Made by a program: the position numbers and the translations under genes. Of a stretch of 50,359 nt of DNA, positions 41,052 through 49,440 are shown one piece after another (position 1 is the first letter of the stretch; each line of letters starts with the position of its first letter). The notes beneath the pieces were generated by a model that worked only from the letters and a program-made list of their open reading frames with translations, was not told where the DNA came from and did no database searches. This stretch comes from an uncultured Roseovarius sp. (lineage in GTDB: Bacteria > Pseudomonadota > Alphaproteobacteria > Rhodobacterales > Rhodobacteraceae), in assembly GCF_913057115.1 (NCBI RefSeq), contig NZ_CAJXNN010000027.1:1-50359 (forward strand). The letters run 5' to 3'.

Positions 41052-42617
41052 TCAGGTGGAGGTATCCGCGCGCGATGCCTCAATCGCGTGGTTCGCCAAA
41101 CTTCGTCCCGCTTCGCGCATGGTCAAGTAAGTTCGGCTGGCACCAGCTTCCTGGATCATTCCAACATGTTCTTCGTGCAAGGCATGGCTTACGATTGGCC
41201 CGGCGAACCCCTTGGATCGTAGTGTCCGCGTCGCAATGAGTTTGGCCTCCAAATCATCCATGGCCAGAACCGCCGCCTTGATGCCATCAAGGGTGACACC
41301 GTTCCAGAAATTGCTGTCTTCGGCATCGGCAAAGACCACATTGCGCCCTGCATCGGCATGGGCGCTTGCCTTGTAGGTATCCGCATCCAGCCCAACGGGA
41401 CGAAGGCCGCTTCCGGACAAGGCCTCATAGGCTGCGGACCCGGTTCGCCCCATCCCGAAGATCAAGACATTCGCGTCCCCTAAATCGGTGGGCTGCTCGT
41501 CGGGATGCCGGGTCTTGCGCTCGAAACGCTGAAGCTGTGTCTCGAAGCGTTCAAAGAGCGGATGGGCCATACGGTTGAGAGGCGCGCCGATCAGGAAGGA
41601 CACCGAAACCGCGATGGCCAGCGGCACAAGAAACGGCTCCGCCGCCGGAATGCCCGCCGCCACGATGAGCCCGAATTCGCTGTAGACCCCCAAGGCCAGC
41701 GACGTCAGGAAGGCTGTTCGGGCGCGCAGGCGGAAGGCCACGAGCAAGAAGAAAAACGCGATCGCCTTGAGTGGCAACAGCACGCCCATTGCCACCGCGA
41801 ATACAATCGCATTCCAGTCCGGTAGGCCCGACATTCCGATCGACAGGAAGAAGCCGACAAGGAAAAGCTCTTTCAGGGACCAGAGTGACTTGGACAATTC
41901 GCTGGCCCGGGGGTGGTTGGACAGCATCAGCCCCATGACAAGTGCGCCGATCTCGCCCTTCAAGCCGATGACCTCGAAACCATACCCCCCGATCACAAGC
42001 GCCAGTGCCATCCCGGCAAGGATCAGAACTTCGTCATGCCCCGCGAGATCAAGGAGCTTGTAAAGCATGGGCCGCAGCAAGGGCACGGCAAAGATCAACA
42101 GCGCCCAAGGCCCCGGCACCTTGCCCGAGAAGATCGCAAGCACCACGAGCGCGATGATATCCTGCACAATCAGGATGCCGATGGCCGCGCGGCCGTGGAA
42201 ATTGCCCATTTCGCGCTTGGCTTCCAGCATTTTGGCCGCAAGCACGGTGGACGAAAATGCCAACCCGATCCCCACGAGCAACGCGACCGTCCAGTCTGAC
42301 GTAAAAAACAACCGCGCGATTGGTGTGAACAGCACCACGGAGAGCGCGAAATGCAAAAGCGATACCCCGATCACATGCGGTTCACCAATCTGCCGAAGTT
42401 TGAGCTTCAGCCCGACGGTGAACAACAGGATCAAAACGCCAAGATTGGCGATATAATCGAGGATCGGCCCAGTTTCTGATGGCATGCCAAAGCGTGGGCC
42501 AATTGCATTTATGAAAAACCCGGCGGCGAGAAACCCGACAAGTGGCGGCAGGCCAAGCGGCCGAACAGCCAAGCCAAAAACAAACGCCGCGCCGATGGCA
42601 AAAACCTCAAAGACCAT
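41052..42617 (-). CDS. CPA2-family cation:proton antiporter with TrkA-N domain (KefB-like)
   Basis: A 521-residue protein. The first ~370 residues hold about twelve hydrophobic segments of the Na+/H+ exchanger fold (LPPLVGFLAAGFFINAIGP; GILIVQDIIALVVLAIFSG with the conserved QD). A C-terminal TrkA-N (RCK) domain follows, with GMGRTG for nucleotide binding. Such proteins export K+ or Na+ against protons and are gated by NAD(H) or glutathione compounds. ATG 42617 is the best start by homology; the longer upstream frame encodes no plausible membrane segment. Confidence 0.87.
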   Translation of the reverse strand: MVFEVFAIGAAFVFGLAVRPLGLPPLVGFLAAGFFINAIGPRFGMPSETGPILDYIANLGVLILLFTVGLKLKLRQIGEPHVIGVSLLHFALSVVLFTPIARLFFTSDWTVALLVGIGLAFSSTVLAAKMLEAKREMGNFHGRAAIGILIVQDIIALVVLAIFSGKVPGPWALLIFAVPLLRPMLYKLLDLAGHDEVLILAGMALALVIGGYGFEVIGLKGEIGALVMGLMLSNHPRASELSKSLWSLKELFLVGFFLSIGMSGLPDWNAIVFAVAMGVLLPLKAIAFFFLLVAFRLRARTAFLTSLALGVYSEFGLIVAAGIPAAEPFLVPLAIAVSVSFLIGAPLNRMAHPLFERFETQLQRFERKTRHPDEQPTDLGDANVLIFGMGRTGSAAYEALSGSGLRPVGLDADTYKASAHADAGRNVVFADAEDSNFWNGVTLDGIKAAVLAMDDLEAKLIATRTLRSKGFAGPIVSHALHEEHVGMIQEAGASRTYLTMREAGRSLANHAIEASRADTST

Positions 42618-42870
42618 GTGAATATCCCAATGATACTGTTCGTGTCGTGGTTTCAAATGACTGCAATGCGTAGGGACGCAGTATTTGATTTTGCAAATAA
42701 AGACGCGTTGCGGCAACACAAACATGCCGAGTGCCATTGCTTGAGCGCTGAATGCTTACTCAGAAACTCATTCAAAGGGCGTTTTCACCAGTGATCGGCG
42801 CGCAAAGTCGATCAGCGCCCCCACTTGCAAAGGCGAGCGGTGTATACTCGACTTACTTCGGGGTCGGTGG

Positions 42871-43488
42871 TCACCCCCCATGTTTCTCCAAGAATGCCTC
42901 GACCGAGAAACTACGGAAGTCTTCAAGCGCGGCGCGCAACTGGTCATGGCTCCAATCCCACCAAGCAAGCGCAATGAGGCGCTCGGAGATGGCGGGCGGG
43001 AAGCGATCACGAACGGGTTTCGCGGGAAGGCCCGCAACGATGGTATAGGGGGCCACATCGCGCGTGACCACGGCCCCGGAGGCAACGACAGCGCCATGGC
43101 CGATGGTCACCTCGGGTTTGATTTGCGCATTATGCCCGATCCAGGTGTCATGGCCGATATAGGACAGCCGACTGCGGCGATGATCGAACCAATCGGTATC
43201 GTCTTGGGCGTCATCCCAATAGCTGGCGGAACGATACATGAAGTGGTGCAGGCTTGCGCGATCAAGCGGGTGATCGGTGGCGCCGATGCGCGTGAAGCTG
43301 GCGATATTGGCAAACTTGCCGATGCGGGCATTGGCGATGTCGCAATAACGGTCGCAATAGGAGTAATCGCCCACCACGGAATGCGCTACGCGGCTGCCCC
43401 GACCGATTTCGGTATAGGCCCCGAAGCTGGTATCGGTGATCTCGCATTCAGGGTGAATGGCGGGCGTTGTGGCGGAAAGTTTGGGCAT
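42871..43488 (-). CDS. Phosphonate-metabolism hexapeptide-repeat acetyltransferase
   Basis: A 205-residue left-handed beta-helix transferase. Repeats of the (I/V)GxxxxI type (IGRGSRV, IGKFANIASFTRIGATDH, IGHDTWIGHNAQIKPEVTIGHGAVVASGAVVT) precede the CoA-binding end. The FMYRSASYWDDAQDDTDWFDHRRS insert is characteristic of the family linked to phn clusters. It probably N-acetylates aminoalkylphosphonates, as PhnO does, although that is inferred. The start follows AAAGGA. It is 3 kb from phnG, with phnF and the antiporter between. Confidence 0.85.
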   Translation of the reverse strand: MPKLSATTPAIHPECEITDTSFGAYTEIGRGSRVAHSVVGDYSYCDRYCDIANARIGKFANIASFTRIGATDHPLDRASLHHFMYRSASYWDDAQDDTDWFDHRRSRLSYIGHDTWIGHNAQIKPEVTIGHGAVVASGAVVTRDVAPYTIVAGLPAKPVRDRFPPAISERLIALAWWDWSHDQLRAALEDFRSFSVEAFLEKHGG

Positions 43489-43550
43489 TGGGATTGGTCC
43501 TTTTTCCGCCGCCGTAGCCCGCCAATATGACAGTTTCTTGATGCGCAACA

Positions 43551-43582
43551 AAAAAACCCCCGCAGGTGGCCTGCGGGGGTCA
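43551..43582 (-). terminator. Strong Rho-independent terminator of the petABC operon
   Basis: On the minus strand CCCCCGCAGG and its complement form a perfect 10-bp stem with a 3-nt loop, followed by seven T residues. It lies 28 bp after the petC stop. Confidence 0.9.
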
Positions 43583-43607
43583 TTCAGCTTGATATCCTGG
43601 CGAAAAC

Positions 43608-44396
43608 TCAGCTGGTTTTCTTGCCCTTGATCGGCGCCCAGATACGCTTGTTCGTGAGATAGAGCAGCACGGTCAGAACGGTGAGGAAGATCACACCGGT
43701 CAGGCCAGCCTGTTTGCGCGCCATCATCTTGGGCTCAGCCGCCCACATCAGGAAGGCGGCGACGTCCTCGGCCTCGTGTTTGAGGCTGTTGGAATGGCCA
43801 TCGGCATACTCGACATCCTCACCATAAAGCGCGGGAGCCATCGAAATCCAGCCGCCGGGGAAGGCGGTGTTTTCGTAAAGGGTCACGCCCGCTTGGGTCT
43901 TGGTCTCGCCCGTATAGCCTTCGAGCAGCGACACGATGTATTCCGGTCCGCCCATACCTTTGAACAATTGGTTCAGACCGGTGCCATAGGGCCCGCTGAA
44001 CCCGGCGCGGGCTTTGGCCATCAGGCTGAGGTCCGGCGCGGTTTCCATATTCGACTCGGGGAAGTGATCGGTGGGCTTGGCGGTGCGGAACTCATCAAGC
44101 TCCTCGTCGTAGACTTCGAATTGAGCCGCGTAGGCGCGCATCTGATCTTCGGGCAGATGTGGGCCGCCCTCGTCCGAGAGCGTGCGCAGCGGCACGTATT
44201 TCAGGCCGTGGCAAGCCGCGCAGACCTCGGTGTACACCTGAAGGCCGCGTTGCAGCTGGTTCTGATCGAAGGACCCGAAGGGCCCTTCGAAAGAGAAGTC
44301 GACGTCTTTGACTTTACCGGCACCACCCGCCGCAACCGCGGCCCCCGTCGAAAGGGTCAGGGCGGCAACTGCGGAAATCGCGAGTTTCTTAAACAT
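43608..44396 (-). CDS. petC: Cytochrome c1 subunit of the bc1 complex
   Basis: A 262-residue haem protein. A cleavable signal (1-22) leads to the CAACH haem motif at 59-63. The axial methionine is likely in WISMAPALY, and the C-terminal membrane anchor (about 225-245) is followed by a basic end. It passes electrons from the Rieske protein to cytochrome c. Last gene of petABC, 17 bp after petB. Confidence 0.95.
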   Translation of the reverse strand: MFKKLAISAVAALTLSTGAAVAAGGAGKVKDVDFSFEGPFGSFDQNQLQRGLQVYTEVCAACHGLKYVPLRTLSDEGGPHLPEDQMRAYAAQFEVYDEELDEFRTAKPTDHFPESNMETAPDLSLMAKARAGFSGPYGTGLNQLFKGMGGPEYIVSLLEGYTGETKTQAGVTLYENTAFPGGWISMAPALYGEDVEYADGHSNSLKHEAEDVAAFLMWAAEPKMMARKQAGLTGVIFLTVLTVLLYLTNKRIWAPIKGKKTS

Positions 44397-44412
44397 TATC
44401 CCGTTTCCTTTC

Positions 44413-45735
44413 TTATTCAGCCGGCGTGCCGGATTTCGGGTAGTGCGATGCGAAGTCGTCTTCGATCGTTTCGGGCTGGGCTTGCGGCTTCTCGATCACG
44501 CCAAGCAGCGGCAGAATCACGAGGAAGTAGGCAAACCAGTAGGTCGAACCGATGAGCGAGATCGTCGAATAAGGTGGTTCCGCGGGCATGGCCCCGGCCC
44601 ACATCAGCACCATGAAGTCCACGACCAGCAGCGCAAACCACCACTTGAACATAGGGCGATAACGCCCCGAGCGGACCGACGAGGTATCGAGCCAAGGTGC
44701 CAGCGCCATCACGATGATCGCGCCGAACATCGCCAGAACGCCGAAGAACTTGGCGTCGATGATGCCGCCGGTGATCCAGCTTGCGAACATCACAACCCAG
44801 ACATCCGAGGTGAAGGCGCGCAGGATCGCGTAGAACGGCAGGAAGTACCATTCGGGCACGATGTGTGCGGGGGTCACCAGCGGGTTGGCCTCGATGTAGT
44901 TGTCGGGGTGGCCCAGGTAGTTGGGCATGAAGCCGACGACGGCAAAGAAGATCACCATGATCAGGGCGAGTGCGAAGAGGTCCTTGATCACGAAGTAGGG
45001 CCAGAAGGGTACGGTATCTTTCTCGGCCTCGGCCTTGGAGCCGCGGCGCACTTCGACACCGGTGGGGTTGTTGTTGCCCGTGGTGTGGAAGGCCCAGATG
45101 TGCACGGCGACAAGCGCCGCGATCACGAAGGGCAGCAGGTAGTGCAGCGAGAAGAAGCGGTTCAGCGTGGCGTTATCCACCGCCGGTCCGCCCAGAAGCC
45201 ACGTCTGGATCGGTTCACCGATGAAGGGGATCGCGCCGAAGAGGCCGGTAATCACCGTGGCGCCCCAGAAGGACATCTGACCCCAGGGCAGCACGTAGCC
45301 CATGAAGGCGGTGCCCATCATCATCAGGTAGATCAGCATGCCGATGATCCACGTCACCTCGCGCGGGGCCTTGTAGGAGCCATAGTAGAGGCCGCGGAAG
45401 ATGTGCAGGTAAACGGCAAGGAAGAAGAGCGATGCCCCGTTCATATGCAGGTAGCGGATCATATGGCCGCCGTTCACGTTGCGCATGATGTGTTCGACGC
45501 TGGCGAAGGCCAGATCGACATGCGGCGTGTAGTGCATCACCAGGATGATGCCGGTGATGATCTGCAAGGCAAGGCAGAAAGTGAGGACGATCCCCCAGAT
45601 CCACATCCAGTTGAGGTTCTTGGGTGTGGGGATCATGATGGTGTCATAGAGCAGCCCGACGATGGGCAGGCGCGAATGAAGCCATTTCTCGCCGCCCGTT
45701 TTGGGCTCGTAATGATCGTGCGGAATTCCGGACAT
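44413..45735 (-). CDS. petB: Cytochrome b subunit of the bc1 complex
   Basis: A 440-residue membrane protein with eight helices. Haem-ligating histidines lie in the [21 protein letters not shown] and later [14 protein letters not shown] segments. The quinol-oxidation site PEWY motif is present ([13 protein letters not shown]). It carries both b haems and the Qo and Qi sites. It starts 13 bp after the petA stop. Confidence 0.96.
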   Translation of the reverse strand: MSGIPHDHYEPKTGGEKWLHSRLPIVGLLYDTIMIPTPKNLNWMWIWGIVLTFCLALQIITGIILVMHYTPHVDLAFASVEHIMRNVNGGHMIRYLHMNGASLFFLAVYLHIFRGLYYGSYKAPREVTWIIGMLIYLMMMGTAFMGYVLPWGQMSFWGATVITGLFGAIPFIGEPIQTWLLGGPAVDNATLNRFFSLHYLLPFVIAALVAVHIWAFHTTGNNNPTGVEVRRGSKAEAEKDTVPFWPYFVIKDLFALALIMVIFFAVVGFMPNYLGHPDNYIEANPLVTPAHIVPEWYFLPFYAILRAFTSDVWVVMFASWITGGIIDAKFFGVLAMFGAIIVMALAPWLDTSSVRSGRYRPMFKWWFALLVVDFMVLMWAGAMPAEPPYSTISLIGSTYWFAYFLVILPLLGVIEKPQAQPETIEDDFASHYPKSGTPAE

Positions 45736-45747
45736 TTGCGCGTTTCC

Positions 45748-46326
45748 TTATCCCAGTTTGATCGTCGATTCGTCGACGAATTCGGCCACCGGTACCGGCA
45801 GGTTTTCCGGCGCGGGCCCTTTGCGGATGCGGCCCGAACTGTCGTAGTGCGAGCCGTGGCAGGGGCAGAACCAGCCGCCGACGCCCTCGGGGCCGACGTA
45901 ATCGCCCGCGTCGTTGAGCGGAACGCAGCCAAGGTGGGTGCAAACGCCCATCTGGACCAGCCATTCACCGCTTTCATCGAGGGCACGGTTTTCATCGGTG
46001 GCGGGAACTTCGCCGTCGATATTGTTGTTACGCGCGATGGGGTCGGGCAGATCATCGAGTGCGACAGAACGCGCCTCCTCGATCTCGGCGGGGGTGCGGC
46101 GGCGGATGAACACCGGCTTGCCCAGCCATTTGACCGTGATTTGGGTTCCTTCCGAGATGCTCGCGACATCAACCCGGATCGAGCTGAGCGCCTGAACGTC
46201 TGCGGAGGGGTTCATCTGGTCCACAAGCGGCCAAACGGCGGCCCCTGCGGTTACGGCACCTGCACCGGCGGTAGCGTAGTAGAGGAAATCCCTACGGGTG
46301 CCTTCGTGATCTTCTGCGTGGGACAC
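45748..46326 (-). CDS. petA: Rieske iron-sulfur subunit of the bc1 complex
   Basis: A 192-residue protein with a twin-arginine segment (RRDFLYY at 11-17), a single membrane anchor and a Rieske cluster bound by Cys129/His131 and Cys154/His157, with the disulfide pair Cys134 and Cys156. I place the start at GTG 46326. The protein then opens (M)[14 protein letters not shown], like the known Rhodobacter sequence, and GGAG lies 8 bases upstream. An ATG 36 bp earlier is possible but would add a non-conserved extension. First gene of petABC. Confidence 0.94.
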   Translation of the reverse strand: MSHAEDHEGTRRDFLYYATAGAGAVTAGAAVWPLVDQMNPSADVQALSSIRVDVASISEGTQITVKWLGKPVFIRRRTPAEIEEARSVALDDLPDPIARNNNIDGEVPATDENRALDESGEWLVQMGVCTHLGCVPLNDAGDYVGPEGVGGWFCPCHGSHYDSSGRIRKGPAPENLPVPVAEFVDESTIKLG

Positions 46327-46472
46327 GAGGTTTTCTCCATTCTCAAAGCCGGGACCGGCCACATACGGATTCGCAGGCCGTCCAAATTTGAAAAGCCTTC
46401 TGGCGCGCTATTTAGCCGGGGTTTGAAGGGCAGTCCAGTGTGCAATGCGCCCGAAATGAAGGTGGTGCGGAT

Positions 46473-46527
46473 GTGTCGCGCTTGCGACACCGCGCACGCG
46501 TGCCCACGTGTCGCGCTTGTGGCACCG
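46473..46527. promoter_or_regulatory. Pair of direct-repeat palindromes between petA and the barrel gene
   Basis: GTGTCGCGCTTGCGACACCG (46473-46492) and GTGTCGCGCTTGTGGCACCG (46508-46527) differ at two of 20 positions and start 35 bp apart. The first contains the perfect inverted repeat GTGTCGC/GCGACAC around GCTT. The placement in a divergent promoter gap suggests operators. The binding protein is unknown; a RegA/PrrA-type site is conceivable from the GCGAC half-sites, but the geometry is not a good match. Confidence 0.4.
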
Positions 46528-46582
46528 CCATGGCGGGTGTAAGCAGACGCCGAGATAACCGTTCAACTGGAAGGTCCAGCCG

Positions 46583-47263
46583 ATGAAACGCCTTGCAAAA
46601 ACCGCGATTGCTGCCAGCGTGGCGGCGATGATTGCCGCCCCCGCCGCGGCGGAAATGGAATTGAGCCTCTATCTGGGTGTGCAAAGCGTACAGGACAGCA
46701 CGGCCTCTGGGACGGTCCCGGGCGCCGGAGCTGTCAGCCAATCAGTCGACTGGGAAGGCAAGCCGCTTGAGAATCCTTTTTACTATGGTGCGCGCGCAAC
46801 ATGGTGGACAGCCAACAACCTTGGCTTTAGCGTGGAACTGACCCATGCCAAGGCCTATGCCGACGCGGCATCCCAAGCCGCACTTGGCCTGAACCGCCTT
46901 GAGCTATCGGATGGGCACAACATCATCACTGCCAACGTGATGAAACGCTGGCCCGGGGCTTTCCCGAAAACCCCGAAATTCACGCCTTACGTTGGTGCGG
47001 GCCTTGGTTTTGCCATGCCGCATGTCGATGCACAGCCCACTGCGGGCGGTGCGGTTCGGACCTTCGGATATGAAGTGACAGGCCCCGCCGCGCGCGGGAT
47101 TGCGGGCCTGAAATACGACCTAAACCAGGATTGGGCCTTGTTCGGCGAATACCAGGTGACATGGTCGGACAACGACCTGACCATTGATGGCACCCCGGCG
47201 GGCAAGCTGAGCACCGAGATCGTGACTCATGCGGTCAATTTCGGCGTCAGCTACAGTTTCTGA
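46583..47263 (+). CDS. Outer-membrane beta-barrel protein (LpxQ/lipid A oxidase-like)
   Basis: A 226-residue exported protein with a signal peptide (about 1-23, ending AAA) and an eight-stranded barrel pattern of alternating residues, ending in the outer-membrane signature VSYSF. The FTPYVGAGLGFAMPHV segment and overall length recall proteins annotated as lipid A oxidase in rhizobia, but also generic OmpA-like barrels, so the enzymatic role is weakly supported. A GGAAGG ribosome site precedes the ATG. It is monocistronic and followed by a terminator. Confidence 0.8.
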   Translation: MKRLAKTAIAASVAAMIAAPAAAEMELSLYLGVQSVQDSTASGTVPGAGAVSQSVDWEGKPLENPFYYGARATWWTANNLGFSVELTHAKAYADAASQAALGLNRLELSDGHNIITANVMKRWPGAFPKTPKFTPYVGAGLGFAMPHVDAQPTAGGAVRTFGYEVTGPAARGIAGLKYDLNQDWALFGEYQVTWSDNDLTIDGTPAGKLSTEIVTHAVNFGVSYSF

Positions 47264-47317
47264 GGTCACTTGACCTGAGGTGCCGCAGCCAAGACCCGGC
47301 GTTTCAGGCCAACCGCG

Positions 47318-47344
47318 AAAACGGGGCGTTCGCGCCCCGTTTTT
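47318..47344. terminator. Terminator after the barrel gene
   Basis: ACGGGGCG and CGCCCCGT form an 8-bp stem with a TTCG loop, extended by flanking A and T runs, so it can act in both directions. The rest of the 310-bp gap up to the glmM stop (47264-47573) shows nothing convincing. Confidence 0.8.
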
Positions 47345-47573
47345 CATGCGTGGTTACGAGCGGGGCAGTTCAGGCGTCAGCGGGGATACAAGGTTCGCGG
47401 CGCCCCATGCGTCTCGGCCAGCAAACGTCAAACCGACATAAAAAAACCGCCGTCCCTGAGTCCCTATGGGATCACCATGAGCTTGGTAGCTTCCAGCAAA
47501 AGCTGTGAATTTGCGCGGCGTCCGCCGTAAGGCGAAGAAACCGCTCGGTTCGGTGCTTGTTACAAACTGCACG

Positions 47574-48917
47574 CTAGCATGCCGCTCGCACCTTACTCAC
47601 AATTGTCTCCAGAACATCATCAAGTAGACCCAAGTTCTCGGCCTCGGCCATGACACGGATCAATGGTTCCGTCCCCGACTTCCTGATCAGCAACCGCCCC
47701 GACCGACCAAGTCGTTCTTCGGCCTGTTTGATGGCCGCCTGGACAGCATCCTCCTCCAAAGGGGCTTTGTGTTCCGCATACCTCAGGTTGATAAGCTTTT
47801 GTGGGACCGGCGTGAAAACACGTGTAAGGCTGCTGGCTTTGTCGCCGGTTTCGACCATGGCCGACAGGAATTGCAACGCGCCGATCAACCCGTCGCCGGT
47901 GGTGGCATAATCTGTCATAACGATATGGCCTGATTGCTCGCCACCCAGATTAAATCCACCCTCGCGCATACGCTCCACCACATAGCGATCACCGACTTTA
48001 GTCCGCTCTAGCGCGATACCTTTATCTTCTAGGAAACGTTCCAGCCCGAGATTGGACATAACCGTCGCCACGAGCGCATCGCCAGCCAACCGACCCTGCG
48101 CCGCCCATCGTTCGGCGATCAGGCCCATGATCTGGTCCCCGTCGGCAATATCCCCTTGCTCGTCAATCAGGATCACTCGGTCAGCATCCCCATCCAGACA
48201 AATGCCGAGATCAGCGCGCGTTTCACAGACCCGCTGCGCTGCAACCTGCGGATGGGTCGATCCGCATTTCTCGTTTATATTGAACCCGTCCGGTGACACT
48301 CCAATCGGGATCACCTCAGCGCCCAGTTCCCAAAGAACTTTGGGCGCAGCGTTATAGGCAGCACCATTGGCGCAATCTAAGACAATACGCAGACCGTCCA
48401 GCCTTTGCCGTCTCGGAAAGGTTGTTTTGGCATATTCAATATAGCGCCCTCTCGCATCCTCAAGACGACGGGCACGACCGATCGCATCAGGTTTCGCAGG
48501 AGAAACGCCTTTGTTAAAAAGCCGCATGATCTCCGCCTCAGCCTCATCCGAGAGCTTGAAGCCATCGGGCCCAAAAAACTTGATACCGTTGTCGGCAGCC
48601 GGATTGTGACTAGCAGATATCATGACGCCAACATCCGCCCTTAGGGAATGCGTCAAATACCCTATCGCTGGTGTCGGAACCGGGCCTAACAGAAAAACAT
48701 TCATACCAGTTGAAGTGAAGCCTGCAGTCAGAGCATTCTCGATCATGTAACCCGAAAGTCGCGTATCTTTTCCGATCACAACGCGGTGCTCTTGCTGGTC
48801 GCGGCGGAAATAGCGCCCTGCCGCAGCGGCAAGATTCATAGCCACTTCTGCCGTCATTGGCCATGAATTTGCTTCGCCACGCACTCCATCGGTACCAAAC
48901 AACGTCTTTTGGCTCAT
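47574..48917 (-). CDS. glmM: Phosphoglucosamine mutase
   Basis: A 447-residue alpha-D-phosphohexomutase. FGTDGVRG opens the protein, the catalytic Ser103 is in ISASHNP, the metal-binding DGDADR is in the middle, and [14 protein letters not shown] binds the substrate phosphate near the end. It turns glucosamine-6-phosphate into glucosamine-1-phosphate for cell-wall and LPS precursors. The start is preceded by GAGGG. In many Rhodobacterales folP lies just upstream; here an IS3 element is found about 190 bp before the start. Confidence 0.95.
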   Translation of the reverse strand: MSQKTLFGTDGVRGEANSWPMTAEVAMNLAAAAGRYFRRDQQEHRVVIGKDTRLSGYMIENALTAGFTSTGMNVFLLGPVPTPAIGYLTHSLRADVGVMISASHNPAADNGIKFFGPDGFKLSDEAEAEIMRLFNKGVSPAKPDAIGRARRLEDARGRYIEYAKTTFPRRQRLDGLRIVLDCANGAAYNAAPKVLWELGAEVIPIGVSPDGFNINEKCGSTHPQVAAQRVCETRADLGICLDGDADRVILIDEQGDIADGDQIMGLIAERWAAQGRLAGDALVATVMSNLGLERFLEDKGIALERTKVGDRYVVERMREGGFNLGGEQSGHIVMTDYATTGDGLIGALQFLSAMVETGDKASSLTRVFTPVPQKLINLRYAEHKAPLEEDAVQAAIKQAEERLGRSGRLLIRKSGTEPLIRVMAEAENLGLLDDVLETIVSKVRAAC

Positions 48918-49176
48918 TTCAAAATTCCCTCACAACAGTTTGAGTGCTGAGCACGCATGTCTTAAAGGAAGCAACGCGCGGCAACAACATCCCCTTATAC
49001 CCCTGCAGCGCGTTTTGGCCTCAATAACGTACCGCTTGAGCTTGAAACGCATGAAGCCCCCATAAAGGGTATAAACCCCAGTAGCAAAAAGTGAGCCGCT
49101 TTTGGGTTCTGACCTGCCCCCGAAACTTCCCTCGTTGTGATGTAGAGTTTGCTCGACCTTTCGAAGGAGCAAACGA

Positions 49177-49440
49177 ATGCGAAAGAGCCGTTTCAGTGAA
49201 GCTCAAAGCATCGGGATGATCAAAGAACAGGAAGCCGGAATGCCGACGGCGGAGGTGTGCCGCAAGCACGGCCTCAGCCAAGGCACCTTTTACAAATATA
49301 AATCGAAATATGGCGGCATGGAGGTGTCCGACGTCGCGAAGCTGAGAGCAATGGAAGACGAGAACGCCCGGCTTAAACGTCTGCTCGCTGACACGATGCT
49401 GGACAATGCTGTTCTGAAGGATCTGCTGGGAAAGAACTGA
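49177..49440 (+). CDS. IS3-family transposase OrfA
   Basis: An 87-residue protein with a helix-turn-helix ([17 protein letters not shown], then [23 protein letters not shown]) and a leucine-zipper coiled coil (about 55-83). It binds the element's ends. GAAGGAG lies before the start. The slippery heptamer G-GGA-AAG at 49428-49434, just before the stop, is in the correct frame for -1 slippage into orfB. Confidence 0.9.
   Translation: MRKSRFSEAQSIGMIKEQEAGMPTAEVCRKHGLSQGTFYKYKSKYGGMEVSDVAKLRAMEDENARLKRLLADTMLDNAVLKDLLGKN
49428..49434 (+). promoter_or_regulatory. Programmed -1 frameshift site GGGAAAG
   Basis: In the orfA frame the bases read G-GGA-AAG, a canonical X-XXY-YYZ heptamer, two codons before the orfA stop. 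Slipping back one base continues as GAA-CTG-ACG in the orfB frame. Confidence 0.7.

Noticed and set aside
44308..46542. A 744-codon open frame antisense to petABC
   Set aside because: It crosses three clearly real genes and their gaps, and its His/Asp/Gly-rich product is typical of shadow frames.
47354..47572. A 72-codon minus-strand frame after glmM
   Set aside because: It has no ribosome site or conserved motif and lies in a terminator-bearing gap.
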